A stretch of DNA of 64,000 nucleotides from Bagarius yarrelli (Eukaryota; Chordata; Actinopteri; Siluriformes; Sisoridae). The position numbers and the translations under genes are program-made. This document shows positions 1-13,700 of the stretch, piece after piece. Numbering within the stretch: the first letter of the stretch is position 1; each line of letters starts with the position of its first letter. Under the pieces are notes generated by a model. That model did not search any database. It saw only the letters and a list, made by a program, of their open reading frames with translations, and was not told where the DNA came from. The stretch covers positions 100,001 through 164,000 of the forward strand of contig VCAZ01000037.1 of NCBI GenBank assembly GCA_005784505.1, in the 5' to 3' direction.

Positions 1-1746
1 TTGTCATTGTGTGACGTTTGTGTGTTGTTTTATTATTATAATTATTAAAGACTGGGTGTTTTTGCTGAAGAGTGGCCACCGAATGAAATAAAACTCACGG
101 CAAAGGACAGAGAAGTGAGAAATGCTTACCAGAATAAAGATAACTAAACCTAATTAATCTCTATCAAATTATAGTTTTTAGGACAAGCTTACTGTGCATT
201 TGACATGCTTTTTCCATTGACTTTATACTGAATGATCCTGATCAAATTCTTCAAAGGTGCTGATCGATCTAAAGTACCAAAGTACTCTGTAAAATAAGAC
301 GGCAGGAACTTGATGCTTAATCAGCTATTGAAGTTTGAGCAGCTCAACCTGTGTTTCTGTAGTTCGCTGATTAGAGTTTCTGGATGTTGGTAGTTTTATG
401 GTAAGAATAACAAACTCTGTGTGCTGAATGTGATAAACACGTTTTATCGACTCACTGATAACTGATTTCTTTCTTAAAGCACATGCATTGTTATTACCTT
501 TATTCTTACTTCCTGTATAGTTTCATCAGTGAATCTGTGTTTTTACACCTAGTTATCTAGATTGAAGGCCGTTACTCTTAGAAGGATCTGATTGGCCAGT
601 TGTCATAATTAGATGAGATGATCTGACCCAGCCTCATTTAACATCTCACGGATTCCAACACAGCATCTTTCAGGAACGACTGCTCACCTGCTACTTAATA
701 TCTACTGTGACATCAGGCACTATAACAAGGTCATGCATGCTGTTCATTTTACCTGTCGATGGCTTTAATCTCGCATCTGATCAGAAAAAAAGCCATTGTG
801 CAGGTCAGACCAATGTAGCCATGTCAATGGGACAGAAATGTGTTGTAGTGTAGGAACGTGTTGTCAGAATTTTATATTTTATAATACATATTTTTTAATA
901 AAAAATGATGATCGCTACATGCCCAAATTTCCAAACAGTTTAACTAAAATCTGCAATTTCTAAAAAAAGGTTGGACCAGGGTTCAGTCCCGGATTTCTGG
1001 ATTATTATTGCAAATTGCATTCCTTTAGGAAAGGAAGAGCAAAAATGTTGAATAATTAGGAATAAAGCGCTTTGAGATTAGCTAAAAAAAACAATATTAA
1101 ACTGTTTTATTCCATCCATATCCACATATATCTTTTTATCTATTAACAATCCCATATAGGGATTTAAATGTTACTTCCCGACATTTATAGAACTATTCTT
1201 ATTCTCTCAAAGTAAATAAAACAACAATACAGCTCGTCATGTTACAAAGAAAGACAAAAGTTACTTAATCTTTAATACTTTTTCATGTCACATTAAGTCA
1301 CACTCTGCTAAAACATCAAATCACATGCATTTCTGTCTGTGACGTCATTTAACAATCCAAGCTGGTAAATCTGATTAAAGTCCAAATGATCTCAGTTATT
1401 TACATTTACGGCATTTGGCCGTATCCGGATCTCATTTTTATCCAGCTGAGGGGTTATGGGGTTAAGAGTCTCACTTAGTGGTCCAGCAGGCTTGTTGGTG
1501 CTGGAAATTAAACCTAAGATCTTTTAGTCAGTAGTCACACACCTTTAACCACTGCGCTACCAGATGATAAAGCAGTAACTCCCTTTAACCAAAACCCGTT
1601 TAAATCCACTGTATTAAAAAAAGATACAAAAAGGCATGAATAAGGAAAGAGATCTTCAGCACACTTGTCCTGTTTTTCACTATTCTGTATGTCGCTCATC
1701 AGCTTGCACTCACCACAGTTTTGTTCTTTTTCCATTTGTACAACTT
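1..1746. other. zfat 3'UTR and downstream flank
   Basis: No coding potential is seen. The stretch is AT-rich and should contain the zfat 3'UTR; a candidate poly(A) signal (AATAAA on the minus strand) is at 1111-1106, about 640 nt past the stop, with others further down. A decayed SINE lies at 1395-1563. Nothing else is recognised. Confidence 0.4.
1395..1563 (-). repeat. Decayed tRNA-derived SINE
   Basis: On the minus strand it begins with an A-box-like TGGTAGCGCAGTGGTTAA and ends in the GGCATTT ... ATTTACATTTACGG module. The same module recurs at 8430-8612, 38162-38335, 56212-56384 and 63176-63365, which identifies a dispersed SINE family. Confidence 0.65.
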
Positions 1747-1974
1747 TTAGGTGACCTCTGTTGTATTCTCCTCAGTTTCTACAGCCTCCTGGACATAGAC
1801 AATGAACTGTGACGTGTCTTCTCCCTGTGTGTACACCGTGACGGTCTTAATGCCTTCCACATCGTCTGAAGACACCACCAAGTGATGCTCTTCTCCCAGA
1901 CCCACTGTAGCCTGCTGCAGTGCATCATGGATCATCATTGCATGGTCTGTCTGCTGCTGCTCCTCCTCTGTAAC
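1747..1974 (-). CDS. zfat: zfat terminal coding exon
   Basis: The last coding exon begins at phase 0 with VTEEEQQQTDHAMMIHDALQ and ends FIVYVQEAVETEENTTEVT before TAA at 1749-1747. Its acceptor is a short ATACTAG context. The upstream intron is about 4.6 kb and is loaded with transposons. The match to the conserved ZFAT C-terminus is what sets the 3' end of the gene. Confidence 0.92.
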   Translation of the reverse strand, partial: VTEEEQQQTDHAMMIHDALQQATVGLGEEHHLVVSSDDVEGIKTVTVYTQGEDTSQFIVYVQEAVETEENTTEVT

Positions 1975-4695
1975 CTAGTATCATAAAGAGATGGAGCTGA
2001 TAACACTGGTAAAAGGAGGTAGATTTTTGAGCTGCTTTAACATCAAACAAATTTTCAGCCCCCACACATTGTAGGCAGTAAATGAGATTATGGTTTTTGT
2101 ACAAAAGAATAAAAAACAGCCAAAAGAACAAACTAAAAATATGGATATCACAAGTCGCCCTGGCCCTGCATTTAGTGCACAGATCACACTCTTGCTCTAG
2201 CTGCAATCACAGCACTACGTAGGAAATAGCAATCATGTCAGTGGTATGGAAGTACATGATGATGATGATGATGATGATGACAACGCATGTGCAGTTGCGA
2301 TCTGCACTTTCTTTGATCACAGAACTGAAGCGTCTGCTTAGAAAACAAGCAGCAACAGAACATGGTGTAAAACAGCTAAAATAACGCTACTGTTAGCTGG
2401 TATCATTTAAACACATTGACTCGAACCCCATGTACTGCAATGCAACTGTAATTAATCAACGATTTATCTAACATTACTGTAACGTGGAGAAAAAGTCAGA
2501 GGAAAAACAAAAGTCAAAGTTAACCAATCAGATGCAGAAAAGCTTTAGCAAGTCTTTACCGAATGCAGGTGAATTAATGTGCATGAATACTGCACAAATT
2601 AAAAATAGTAGACATACTTTGTCCTTTACCGATTTAAAACACGACATGCTATAGAATTCTCGAATAGTTCTGAGGACTTGTGCTACGTTTAGAACGCTGT
2701 TTTAAGTGACATAAACCGGTATTGCGATATCCTAAATATTCATATCATAACAAAAATTAACACTGCTATTTAGTATGGACGCGTACTCAGAGCATGCGCG
2801 CAGCAGTTGGCTGAGGTCTTCACGAACATCTTCAACCTGTCCTTGGCCCAGGAAATCGTCCCCACCTGCTTCAAGTCTGCTACAATTGTACCAGTACCGA
2901 AGCACTCTGCTGCAAAAGAACTGGGTGACTTTCGTCCAGTCGCACTCACCCCAGTTATCGCAAAGTGCTTTGAAAAGACTGGTCCTCAGCCACCTTAAAG
3001 CCTGTCTGCCACCCAACCTGGACCCTCACCAATTTGCCTATCGTCCAAATAGGTCAACTGAAGATGCCATTTCCACAATACTACATTCTACCCTGACTCA
3101 TTTGGACAACCCCGACACTTATGCCAGGATGCTGTTTGTCGATTTTAGTTCAGCTTTTAATACAGTTAGCCCTTCTAAGCTAACCTTGAAGCTGAAACAG
3201 CTCGGCATCAGCACACACCTTTGCAATTGGACCCTGGACTTCCTTACGAACAGATCACAGTCTGTTCGACTGAATAACATCACCTCCTCCAATCTCACCA
3301 TCAGCACCGGGGTTCCCCAGGGTTGTGTTTTGTCCCCTCTCCTATACTCCCTTTTCACCTATGATTGCGTGCCTGTCTATGCGTCAAACAGCATTGTCAA
3401 GTTCGCAGATGACACCACGGTGGTAGGCCTGATCAGAGGTAACGATGAGACGGCCTACAGGGAGGAGATCCAGCACCTGGCAGCATGGTGTGAGGACAAT
3501 AACCTGGAACTCAACACCAAGAAGACAAAGGAGGTCATTGTGGATTTCAGACGAGCTAGCAATCATACTCATCCTCCAATACACATCAACGGAGCGGCTG
3601 TTGAGCGTGTACCTAGCTTCAAGTTCCTAGGAATCCACATCTCTGAGGATCTCACCTGGTCTCTGAACTCTTCTTTCCTGGTCAAAAAGGCACAAAACAG
3701 CGCCTATATTTTCTGAGGAGACTTAAAAAGTCCCATCTCAGCAACAGGATACTGGAGAACTTTTACTGCAGTACCATCGAGAGCATCACAAACTGCATCT
3801 CAGTATGGTACAGCAGCTGCACTGCTTCAGACCGCACAGCCCTTCAGAGGGTGGTGAAAAAACCGCCCCAACGAATCATCGGCACTCAGCTACCCACCCT
3901 GGACAATATACACAAAAAAACGCTGTCTGCAAAGGGCGAGAGGCATAATCAAAGATCCCTCTCACCCCAACCACGGACTGTTCACTCTCCTCCCATCAGG
4001 CAGACGCTACCGATGCCTCAGAGAGCCGCACAAACAGACTGAAAAACAGCTTCTTTCCTGTGGCTGTTTCTGCACTGAACATCTGATATACATTACTAAT
4101 TACTACTGCACTGCCACTTCTGTACTTTGCACTACCTTATCATTATGCATCTTGCACAATCTATACAATCTATACAATCTACTATACTATATCTATCTAT
4201 ATCAATCCATACAGTACTTTGCACTACCTATCATTATGCATCTTTGTACAATCTAAAACTAGCTATTGTTACACCTCCATACTCTATCCATATACTTCTG
4301 TACATTATTTACCCCCACCTCTGTAATTATCATCCCCCATACCCTATTTATTACACTGATATTTATTGTAAATAAGCCACTTATGCACTTCTGGTTAGAT
4401 GCTAACTGCATTTCATTGGCTCTGTACATGTACCTTGCACAATGACAATAAAGTTTGAATCTAATCTAATCTAATCTAATCTATATACAGATGTGGGTAG
4501 TAACGAAATACATTTACTTCGTTACATTTAATTGAGTAATTTTTTGGGTAACTTTTAGAGTATATTTAATGATGTGTACTTTTACTGTTATATCGAGTAC
4601 ATTTTTAGTGAATAAACTTTATTTTTACTTCAGTACATTTGGCGTGGTTCCTCCGTTACTATCAAGCGGTAATAAATATGAGATTTTTTATATAA

Positions 4696-4746
<51 letters not shown>

Positions 4747-7700
4747 GGAGGCTGATCATAACTAGTGACCTCAGGTTCAGTCTATGTTTTTACTCCAACA
4801 TGTCAAAAAGAATAGTTCCTCTTCCCTGGAGAAGAGGTGTGTGAAAACTCGCCAAGTAGTTTAAAATTCAGGGTTTTTACTTCGTGTCAATCAGATCAGA
4901 AGTAACTAGTTACTAAATGCCCATGTAGTTTTTACTTGAGTAACTATTCAGATTGTTACTTTTACTCTTACTTGAATGAAGAGTTACCATATCGCTCGCA
5001 AGTAAAGTATGGAGTACCCCAAGGCTCAGTTCTAGGATCGTTACTTTTTACACTGTACATGTTACCCTTGGGAGATATTATTAGGAAACATGGTGTTAGC
5101 TTTCACTGCTATGCTGATGACGCTCAGCTATATATTTCTTTCTTCGCAACCCAGCGAAACTTAACAATTTAAAAACTGAATGCAGAGTTCATATAAACTG
5201 GATGACAAATAATTTCTTATTGCTGAATCCTGAATCCTAACAGAGGTGTTAGTTATCGGCAATGAAGCCTCTGCCTCTAATAATCTAAATCACTGTCTAA
5301 CACTTGATGGCTGCTCTGTTAATCGTTAGTTAGGAACTTAAGTGTGCTTTTTGACATCTTTCCTTTGAGAGCTTCACATTTCCAACATTTGTAAAAATGC
5401 ATTTTATCATCTTAAAAATATATCTAAACTACGACCTATGCTCTCGAAGTCAAATGCAGAAATTTTAGTTCATACATTCATGACCTCAAGATTAGATTAT
5501 AGTAATGCTTTACTGGGTGGTTGTTCTGCAGCAGCTAGAGTTCTTAGTAGAACCAAAAAGTATGATCATATTAGCTCGGTTCTGTCAACACTGCACTGGC
5601 TCCCTATTAAATATCGGATAGAGTTTAAAATCTTGTTAATTACTTATAAATCCTTAAATGGTTTGGCACCTCAGTACCTGAATGAGCTCCTATCCTATTA
5701 TAGTCCTCCACGTCCGCTGCGCTCTCAGGACTCAGGCAATGTGATAATACCTAGAATAACAAAATCAGCTGCAGGCGGCAGATCCTTTTCTTATCTAGAG
5801 CCTAAACTCTGGAATAATTTACCCTGCACTGTTCGGGAGGCAGACACACTCTGCCAGTTTAAAACTAGATTAAAGACACATCTCTGTAACCTGGCCTACA
5901 CATAATACACACATTTTTATTATTCAAATCCGTTAAAGGATTGTTAGACTGCAATAATCAGGTGAACTGGAACCAGGAAACACCTCCAATAACACACAAT
6001 ATATTTGTATATTATAAGTCAAATGGCATCTACACTTACATATGTCTGTTCTATGTTATTCCAAGCGCATCGTCACCTGGCAGTTTCTCAGTGATCTCTT
6101 GTCATCTAAACGGCCATCCGGACAAGACTACAAAAACTTTTCGGTTTATCTGGTCAGAGGAGAACTGACCCCCCCCCCGGACTGAGCCTGGGGTTTTTTT
6201 TCCATTCTGTCACCGATGGAGTTTTGGTTCCCTGCCGCTGTCGCCTCTGGCTTGTTTAGTTGGGGACTCTTAATTTATATAGATATATCAATTAAGTTAA
6301 GTGTTTTAATGAGTGTTTTATAATGTTTCTTCTGATGTAATTCTGTAAAGCTGCTGTGATACAATACCGATTGATAAAACTCTAAATAAATAAAGGTGAC
6401 TTAATTGAATTGAGAAACAGATTAATTGAGTAGAGCTTTTGGCTACTTTACCCACCTCTGAGTATAAACAGGCATACCACCCAGCATGAACCTATGCTGT
6501 AGGTTCAACTAAAACATACCAACACTTCGAACCTCTTCATCAATTAGCGGAAAATAAAATGTTGCTTCTTCCTAATTGTTAAGGAACTAAACTTGCCTGC
6601 TCCACTACGGTGACTGTACCCGGTGCCATAGCAACCATGGAGGCCACAGTGTCGGGGTTCTCTGTGCCAAGCTCGATTATCTGCTGCAGAATGTTAACTG
6701 ATGCTGGATCCAGTCTGTCTGTAGCTGTGGCTGACACAACGCCTGTGAAAGAGAAATAAGGACATTTGCAACATTTTTCTGAATATTTGCCAGCCACATC
6801 TCTACATCGTGATACAGACCATTCTGTGTGTTAAAGCGAAGGTTCTGCAGCACTGAAACAGCAGCTTCTGTTCCCTGAGCGTCCTCTGCCTCTGCAATGT
6901 GAAGATACTGTGTGTTTGGTTCCTCTGCTGATTCTACGACCTGAACAGGCATAAGCGCGTAGTTTCAATTATTGTTAAGCAGTCATTATTAATTAAACAT
7001 CAGGAAAAATCAAAGCGTTGCTGAACAGTTATCTCTGTAATGCTGAAACTATGTTGTGATGTGAGCTTAAGTAGGAGTCAACATACAAACAGACACCAAG
7101 CTAATTCTTATCCATCAAATCTGTAACTCATTCTTTCATTTTCTATACCCGCTTATTCCCTAATTCGGGGTCACGGGGATCTGCTGGAGCCCATCCCAGC
7201 CGCCTCTGCAAAAGGGAAGGGCAGGAGATGGCCAGTCCATCGCAGGGCCACACATACTCACTCCTATGGGCAATTTAGAATCACCAATCAACCTAACATA
7301 CATGTTTTTGGACTGTGGGAGTAAACCGGAGTACCCGGAGTAAACCCACGCAAGCACGGGGAGAACATGCAAACTCCACACAGAAAGACCCCCTGGCCAG
7401 GAATCGAACCCGGGGCTCCTTGCTGTGAGGCAACAGTGCTGACCACTAAGCCACCATGCTGCCCCAAATTTGTAACTTTGTATCTATAAAGCAGAAACAA
7501 TTAAATAAAAAAATAAAAAACCTATAACCTGCAAATCCTGCATATACACATGGTTTAAATGTTAAAATGTGAACTTCTATAAACAACAGGATATTCTGGG
7601 TGCTAGTGAGATAAGAGCTGTTTTTTCCCCTCACCTCCCACTGATTCTCGACAACTTTAAGTCCATGCTTGCACTTTAGGTGTCTGTTCATTTCCCATTT

Positions 7701-10700
7701 TGTTCCATACACATAGTCACAGACTGGACACTTCACTCCACCTACAGATGTTCGAATAGCACACTCACACATTACAATCAGAGAAAACTCAGTAAGAGAC
7801 TTTTCACAATTTAATAAACTACAGTTTTTTATATTTTGTACTGGAAGATAGAAACAGACCCTGTTCTATCACAGACTCTGAAGTGGGGGTTCCGGGACCT
7901 GTGTTACTGTATTGCTCTCCAGGATGCTTCTTGTTATAGTGTCTTTTAAGAGAACCTGAGATGTTGCACGAGTAGTGACAGTGTGCACAACGGAATGGCT
8001 GGAAAAGCAAAAAGACAAAAAAGCTAAATTATTAACATGAGCACATACAGACAGGTTTAAAGTTAATAACATGGAACATGTTACAAGTGCCACGCTGGAT
8101 ATATCAGGCAGATTGTGACAGAAAAAACTAACAAGCTGATTCACTTCTAGGTTTGAAAAACTTTGACCCTGTTGTCAAGCAGTTTGGTTCGTGGCGGAGC
8201 AGCAGGTATTTTGGGAAGTTCCAGGTATGTAGCGGTTAGTACCAACCAACAGTGGTGAAAAGAAGAACACCACATGGTCCCTGGTGTAGCCAGGGACACA
8301 GTCATTAGCAGTCGTGACTCACTGATGCGTGTCTGTGGAGTCCCTGTACATGACAAAACGTCCAGGGTGGTGTCTTGGCCACCAAACTGCCTCCCTGTTA
8401 ATCCCAATCAGTCACCATTTGACTGAAAGAGCATTGCATTTACATTTGCATTTTTGGCATTTGCCAGACACCCCTGTCCAGAGTATCTTATTTGTAATGC
8501 TGAGCAGTTGAAGTTTAAGGGCCTAGCTCAAGGGTCTGGCAATGGCAACTTGGCCTTTATGGGATTTAAACCTATGATTTTTTGAGTACCAGTCTACCAC
8601 TGATCTGCCAGTGCAGGAACCTTGTATTGGTATGCTTTGTTCCCGCAAGCAAACCTAAGAAACTTCATCTGCTTGGGACAGATGGGTATGTGGAAGTATG
8701 CATCCTTAAAATCTTTTGTGACAAACCAGTCCTTGGACCTGATCTGTAACACGATCTGCTTGATAGTGAGCATTTTGTATTGGCAACGTGTGATGGTGCA
8801 GTACAGCTGACAGAGAGCTAAGATAGGGAAGTGGCAGAGCAGTGGTTAAGTTGTTGGACTACCAACTTGAAGACCCCCAACTGCTTAGTTGTATAACAGG
8901 GAATAACGTAAGCTCTGGATAAGGGCGTCTGTCAAATGCTGCAAATGTAAGATCGGGCGCAACCCCCATCCTTCTGGTACCAACTGTAGAACGCAGACCT
9001 TATCCAGAAAGGAGCAACCTGTTCTCTGGCCCCCTTCTTCAAGAGAGTGCCTCTGAAACCTCTTCTCTGCCTTTTTTTTTTTTTAGCAGGTCAGCATGGT
9101 ACACTTGCAGCACCAAGCTTCAACATGAACTGCGGAAGAATAGACTTTACCCAATAGCTTCATGATGTACCTCAGCAGCTTCTTAAGATGCAGAATCGGG
9201 GGACAGTTAGCTCGAAAGCGTTTGTTCAACCCGAGGCATCGTCTGATATTCCTGCTCAATCAGCCCCACAATATTAGCATATGTGGCTGATATAAAGCTG
9301 GTAGGAATATAGATTATTTAATGTATGCTTTCGCTACCTGGAAGCGAGCCACTCACCTATAGCGTTTCGATGCAGATCAAGTTACTGAAGAAATACTAAA
9401 TACATGAACTGGCAATGAGGTCAGTGTTCCTCAGTGGCCTTTTCAGTCAAGGAAAATGAATCTAACGGAATCCTTAATAAGATGTGGTAGAACAGGACAG
9501 CTCAGGGATCAACCAATAGGGATCACAAGAATCAAGACAGGGTCTCCAAAATCTACAGACAAAATGTTTCCAACAGCTTATGGAATCCATGCCACAAAGA
9601 ACTGAAGCTGGTTTGAGAGCAGAGAAAGCCTCTGGTCAGTAATATAGTTTTCTGATAAAAAAGCTTATTAAAAGAGCATACAGAAAGTACATGGTCAAAA
9701 GTATGTGGACACATGAGCATCATAAGCCTGAAATGAGTTCAAAGTTCAGCAGTTCAAAAATGTTAGTGTACATAAAAAGCAATTAAGAAATTCCTTTTTA
9801 CCCCCTTTATTTTTACCATGTTTCCTTTAAAGAAGCAATTTAAAGTTTTTAGAAAGTCTTTGCTATGCACCTACCTACGCTTTTCTTTTTTTGCTTTCTG
9901 TAGTACATGGAGCTAAATATGGGATTATCAATTTTGACAGAAATGTTATCGGAAAAAACTCCTAAGCAATAAATACAGGGAAATACATGTTTTTAAATCC
10001 AGAGTCGAAGATATCATATCATGTGTAATCAGGAAAAGCTTATTTAATTTTATTCATTTAACAAATTTATTAAATGTTAGTATTTTTTGTGGAAAATACA
10101 TGCTAATGACAGACTTCTGGATTTACCTTAAATGAGACGTGCTGTTCCATGTGGCGGAGAATCTGAGGCTTCTGGGCTGCAGTGAAATCACACTCTGTAC
10201 ATTTAAACTGCTTACCTACAGAGAGAGAAATATATAAGCACCTTTTTTAAAACGGATTCATACATACGTACGAATTCATACCTACCCCACACACTCACCC
10301 AACTAATAGCAGGCTGCTCGAATGGGTAGCCTACTGCGAGTTGTTTTGAGGTAATGTGATGCAATTTATATTTTATATTCAATTATTTATTATTGAGACT
10401 AATCTTATTCTATAAAATTTAGTCGCATGAATTGTAAATATATAAAATGTCTTATAGTTATTATTAGTGGCGGGTGGTGCATTTGGTATCTTTAGTGGGG
10501 ACTTACCCGACTGGGTACACAAGTCGGTGTTTGGTGTTTGGGATACACAAGTGCACTGCTCATCTTTCTACTGTTTGTGTTTATTAGTTGTGTTTATAAG
10601 TGTTTTAAATCATATAATAAGTAATTCAAATATACACTATGACACTTATCATTTATGTTTATTAGGTTTATTGTCTGCTTTATTGTCTTTGTTATTTGTA

Positions 10701-13700
10701 TTAGGAAGCTGATAAAAAAGTGGTTCACCGTCAGCTGAGTGCATGAGTTTGTGGCTCTTCAGCGTGCACTTGGACTTGAACTTCTTCCCGCACAGATCAC
10801 ACAGGTGGCTCTTCTCTGTGTTGTGTCTGTTAAAATGAGCCTTCAGGTTGCTTTTGCTGCGTGAGGCGTAATCACACAACGAGCATTTATAGGGTTTTAC
10901 TCCTGGGTGGGTGTAACAGATGAATGACAATGAGCGTGAGATTACAGGCATATTTCAATATACTTAAAAAGGAAAAAATAAACATTTATACATGGATATT
11001 TTGAATATTAATAAAGAAAATAACTTCAATTCAAGTCAGTTTTATTTGTGTAAAACTTTTAATGGACAATGTCTTAATACTACTTCAGGGAAATCGAATT
11101 ATTTAGAATGAACACCTCCAGTGAGCAAGCCTGAGACTAATACAGTATATATTCCGATTGTACGGACTGATTATTGACTGCATACGTATACTATATTTAA
11201 ATTTGTACGGTGGACTTTTTACTGCACCCAATATTTTTTACTCACCTCGACACGTGTCAGTGGTGATGTGATTTGATATTGAATTTGAAACCTTAAATAG
11301 AAATCTTAATCTTAATCTTAAAAGGAAACCCATCCTCTGTGAGACACTAGAGAGTGTGATTTTAAATCATTTTTTCTCTGTCTGTATATATTCAAAAGAA
11401 AACATGTTCAAGTTCTTGTAAGATTTTGGAATAAATGTTACTTACCTTCATGAGCCCAGATGTGTTGCTGCATGTCAGTTCCGTTTCTTGTAAAGTAGCA
11501 GTCACAGTACGGACATTTAGATGCTCGTTTTCCTATTAACCCTTTCACATGGGCACGTATTCCCAGCGCCTCTAAAGTGGTCATTAGTGATGTATCTAAA
11601 CAGAAAAAAAAAAAACACCACTACATTTTCTATATTTAATGTAAAACATAAAACACAGTTCATTACCCAGGAGCTTGACTTCCTGTTACCTGGGTGGTTA
11701 GATTTGATGTGATGCCTTAGTTTGTCTTCTGGAAATGTCTGTTTACAGACAGGGCACATAAAACTTTTCTTAACCTAGAATTATTTTTAAAAAAGATTAG
11801 ACAAAATCAATGCAGAAAACTGCAACTGTATTTTTCCCCCCATTTTTTAGATAAACATACATTTTCTGAGTGAGTTTTAAGATGTGCCTGCAGCTTGTAT
11901 TTGTCAGGCGTCAAGTACTGGCATCCTTCAGAAGGGCACTTGAGGAGAACGTTACTGTGTCTCTGGATGACATGACGCTTCAGACAGTTTTTAGTAATAG
12001 ATGAGTAGCTGCACTGGGAACAGTAATGCAGATGTTCTCGCGTATGTGTTCTCACATGCATGTTGTAGTGCACCTGGTACCAAAAAAGTTTACCTGTAAA
12101 AATAAACAAAGATACGATGTTATAAAAACGAAAGAATTGTTGTTAAAAAAAAGACAGAAAACCTCCTACATATATAGAAAATTACCACAGTATTCACACT
12201 CCAGATCTCCGTAGACTTTCCGTATTCTCTCAAAAACTTCCATGTTGAGTTGCCTTTTCTGCATTTGTTCTAAAATCTGCACAAAAGCAGATTTGTTTTC
12301 TAGTTGTGTGGCTAAAAAGTCCTCCGTACCACTAGGGGGAGGGCTGCTGTGAGTAACTGACAGGTCTGCTGTTTCTTCTGACAGCTTTGGTGTCTCAGAT
12401 GTAGAAGTTGTGGGTAAATTGTGATTATTGAATTCTGTTACATTACAGTCCACATTTGTTGCATTATCATGCAGTCGTTCTTTTTCTAGCGAATCCTCCG
12501 AGACTTTCCCATGCAGTTGAGCTTCCACAGCTGCACTCGCACAAGTAACGGGGCAGCTGCTGACCTCCGTTGAAGATATATACTCTCTGGGATCATTTCC
12601 CAACTCCTCTGTAGGTATATTTACAAGATCTTGAGCCTCTTGGTCCTTTACATTGTCCATCTCATTGGCCAGCACTTCCTGTGCGTTAAGGAGAGACAAC
12701 TCCTTGCTGATCTCCAGCTCATCTTGTCTCAGCATGTCCCGCTGAATGTCATCCCCAGGTTTCAACAGACAGAAACTACTTTTGATAGAATCAGCAAAAA
12801 TGAGGGATTGGTCCAGGCCTGAGTGGGACTCCGTGAAGTGCACTTTGAGCCGCACGGTGCTGACAAATTTCTGCTGGCAAACTGAGCACACATACACGAA
12901 GGGATGCTTCCTAACATGAGCCTGAAGAGACTGAAACTTTGTAGACCCATGATCACACAACTCGCAGCCGTACGGTCGGTTGCTGCCGTGGACCATTAGA
13001 TGGCGATCGCGCTCCAACTCATACTTAAACTTACGATCACAGACATGACAGTCGTAGAGCAGCTGTCGTTTGCCTTCTCTGGTTTGGAGCCTGTACTCAT
13101 CATAAGAGTCCTTGACTTTCCCGTCTTCCATATCATGGCTCTCTCGGATGTGCTTCAGCAAGTTCTTGATGTCTGAGTACTTCTTCTTGCAGAAACGGCA
13201 GTGCTGCTTGATTTTCTGGTGCACCCTCTCTACGTGCACTTTAAGGTGACCTTTGCTCAGACAGGTAAATGAGCAGTGCTCACAGCTGAACTTCTCTCCG
13301 GTGTGTTTCCGCATGTGGACACTGAGATTAGCCTTGATAGCGCTAGCATAGTCGCACTGGCTGCATTTAAACGGCTTCTCATTTGTGTGGATTCGCAAAT
13401 GGGCCTGAAGGGAATGTTTGAACTTGAAAACCTTGTTGCAGTATTCACAGGTGAATATTTTTAGCTGGGTCTGCCCTATTCTGGAAAAAAGACAGTGAAA
13501 AAAGTTACACATTTGATGGGTAACTACTTAATAAAAAAGCAGACACAGAATCTATACAACAAGAGAACACCAGCATATGTAGTTCTTTCCCAAACTGTTT
13601 AAAAGTTGTATCAGTGGTGTATATAGTGGTGGCTATATAGGGGCAGTGGTGGCTCAAATGGTTGAGGTGCTGAGTTGCTGATCTGAAGACCAGAAACACC

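Larger units (their letters stand above)
4487..6463. mobile_element. TIR element (MITE-like) split by an L2 fragment
   Basis: The left end reads CAGATGTGGGTAGTAACG and the right end, read inverted, CAGAGGTGGGTAAAGTAG, giving imperfect terminal inverted repeats. Internal sequence rich in GTTACTTTTACT and AGTAACTAGTTAC motifs is typical of a short non-autonomous DNA transposon of fish. An L2 fragment (about 4975-6412) sits between the two halves. No clear target duplication was found. Confidence 0.55.

Noticed and set aside
2775..3716. 313-codon open frame as a host gene
   Set aside because: It is a Rex1 reverse transcriptase; its first codons are out of frame with the element and the end is frameshifted.
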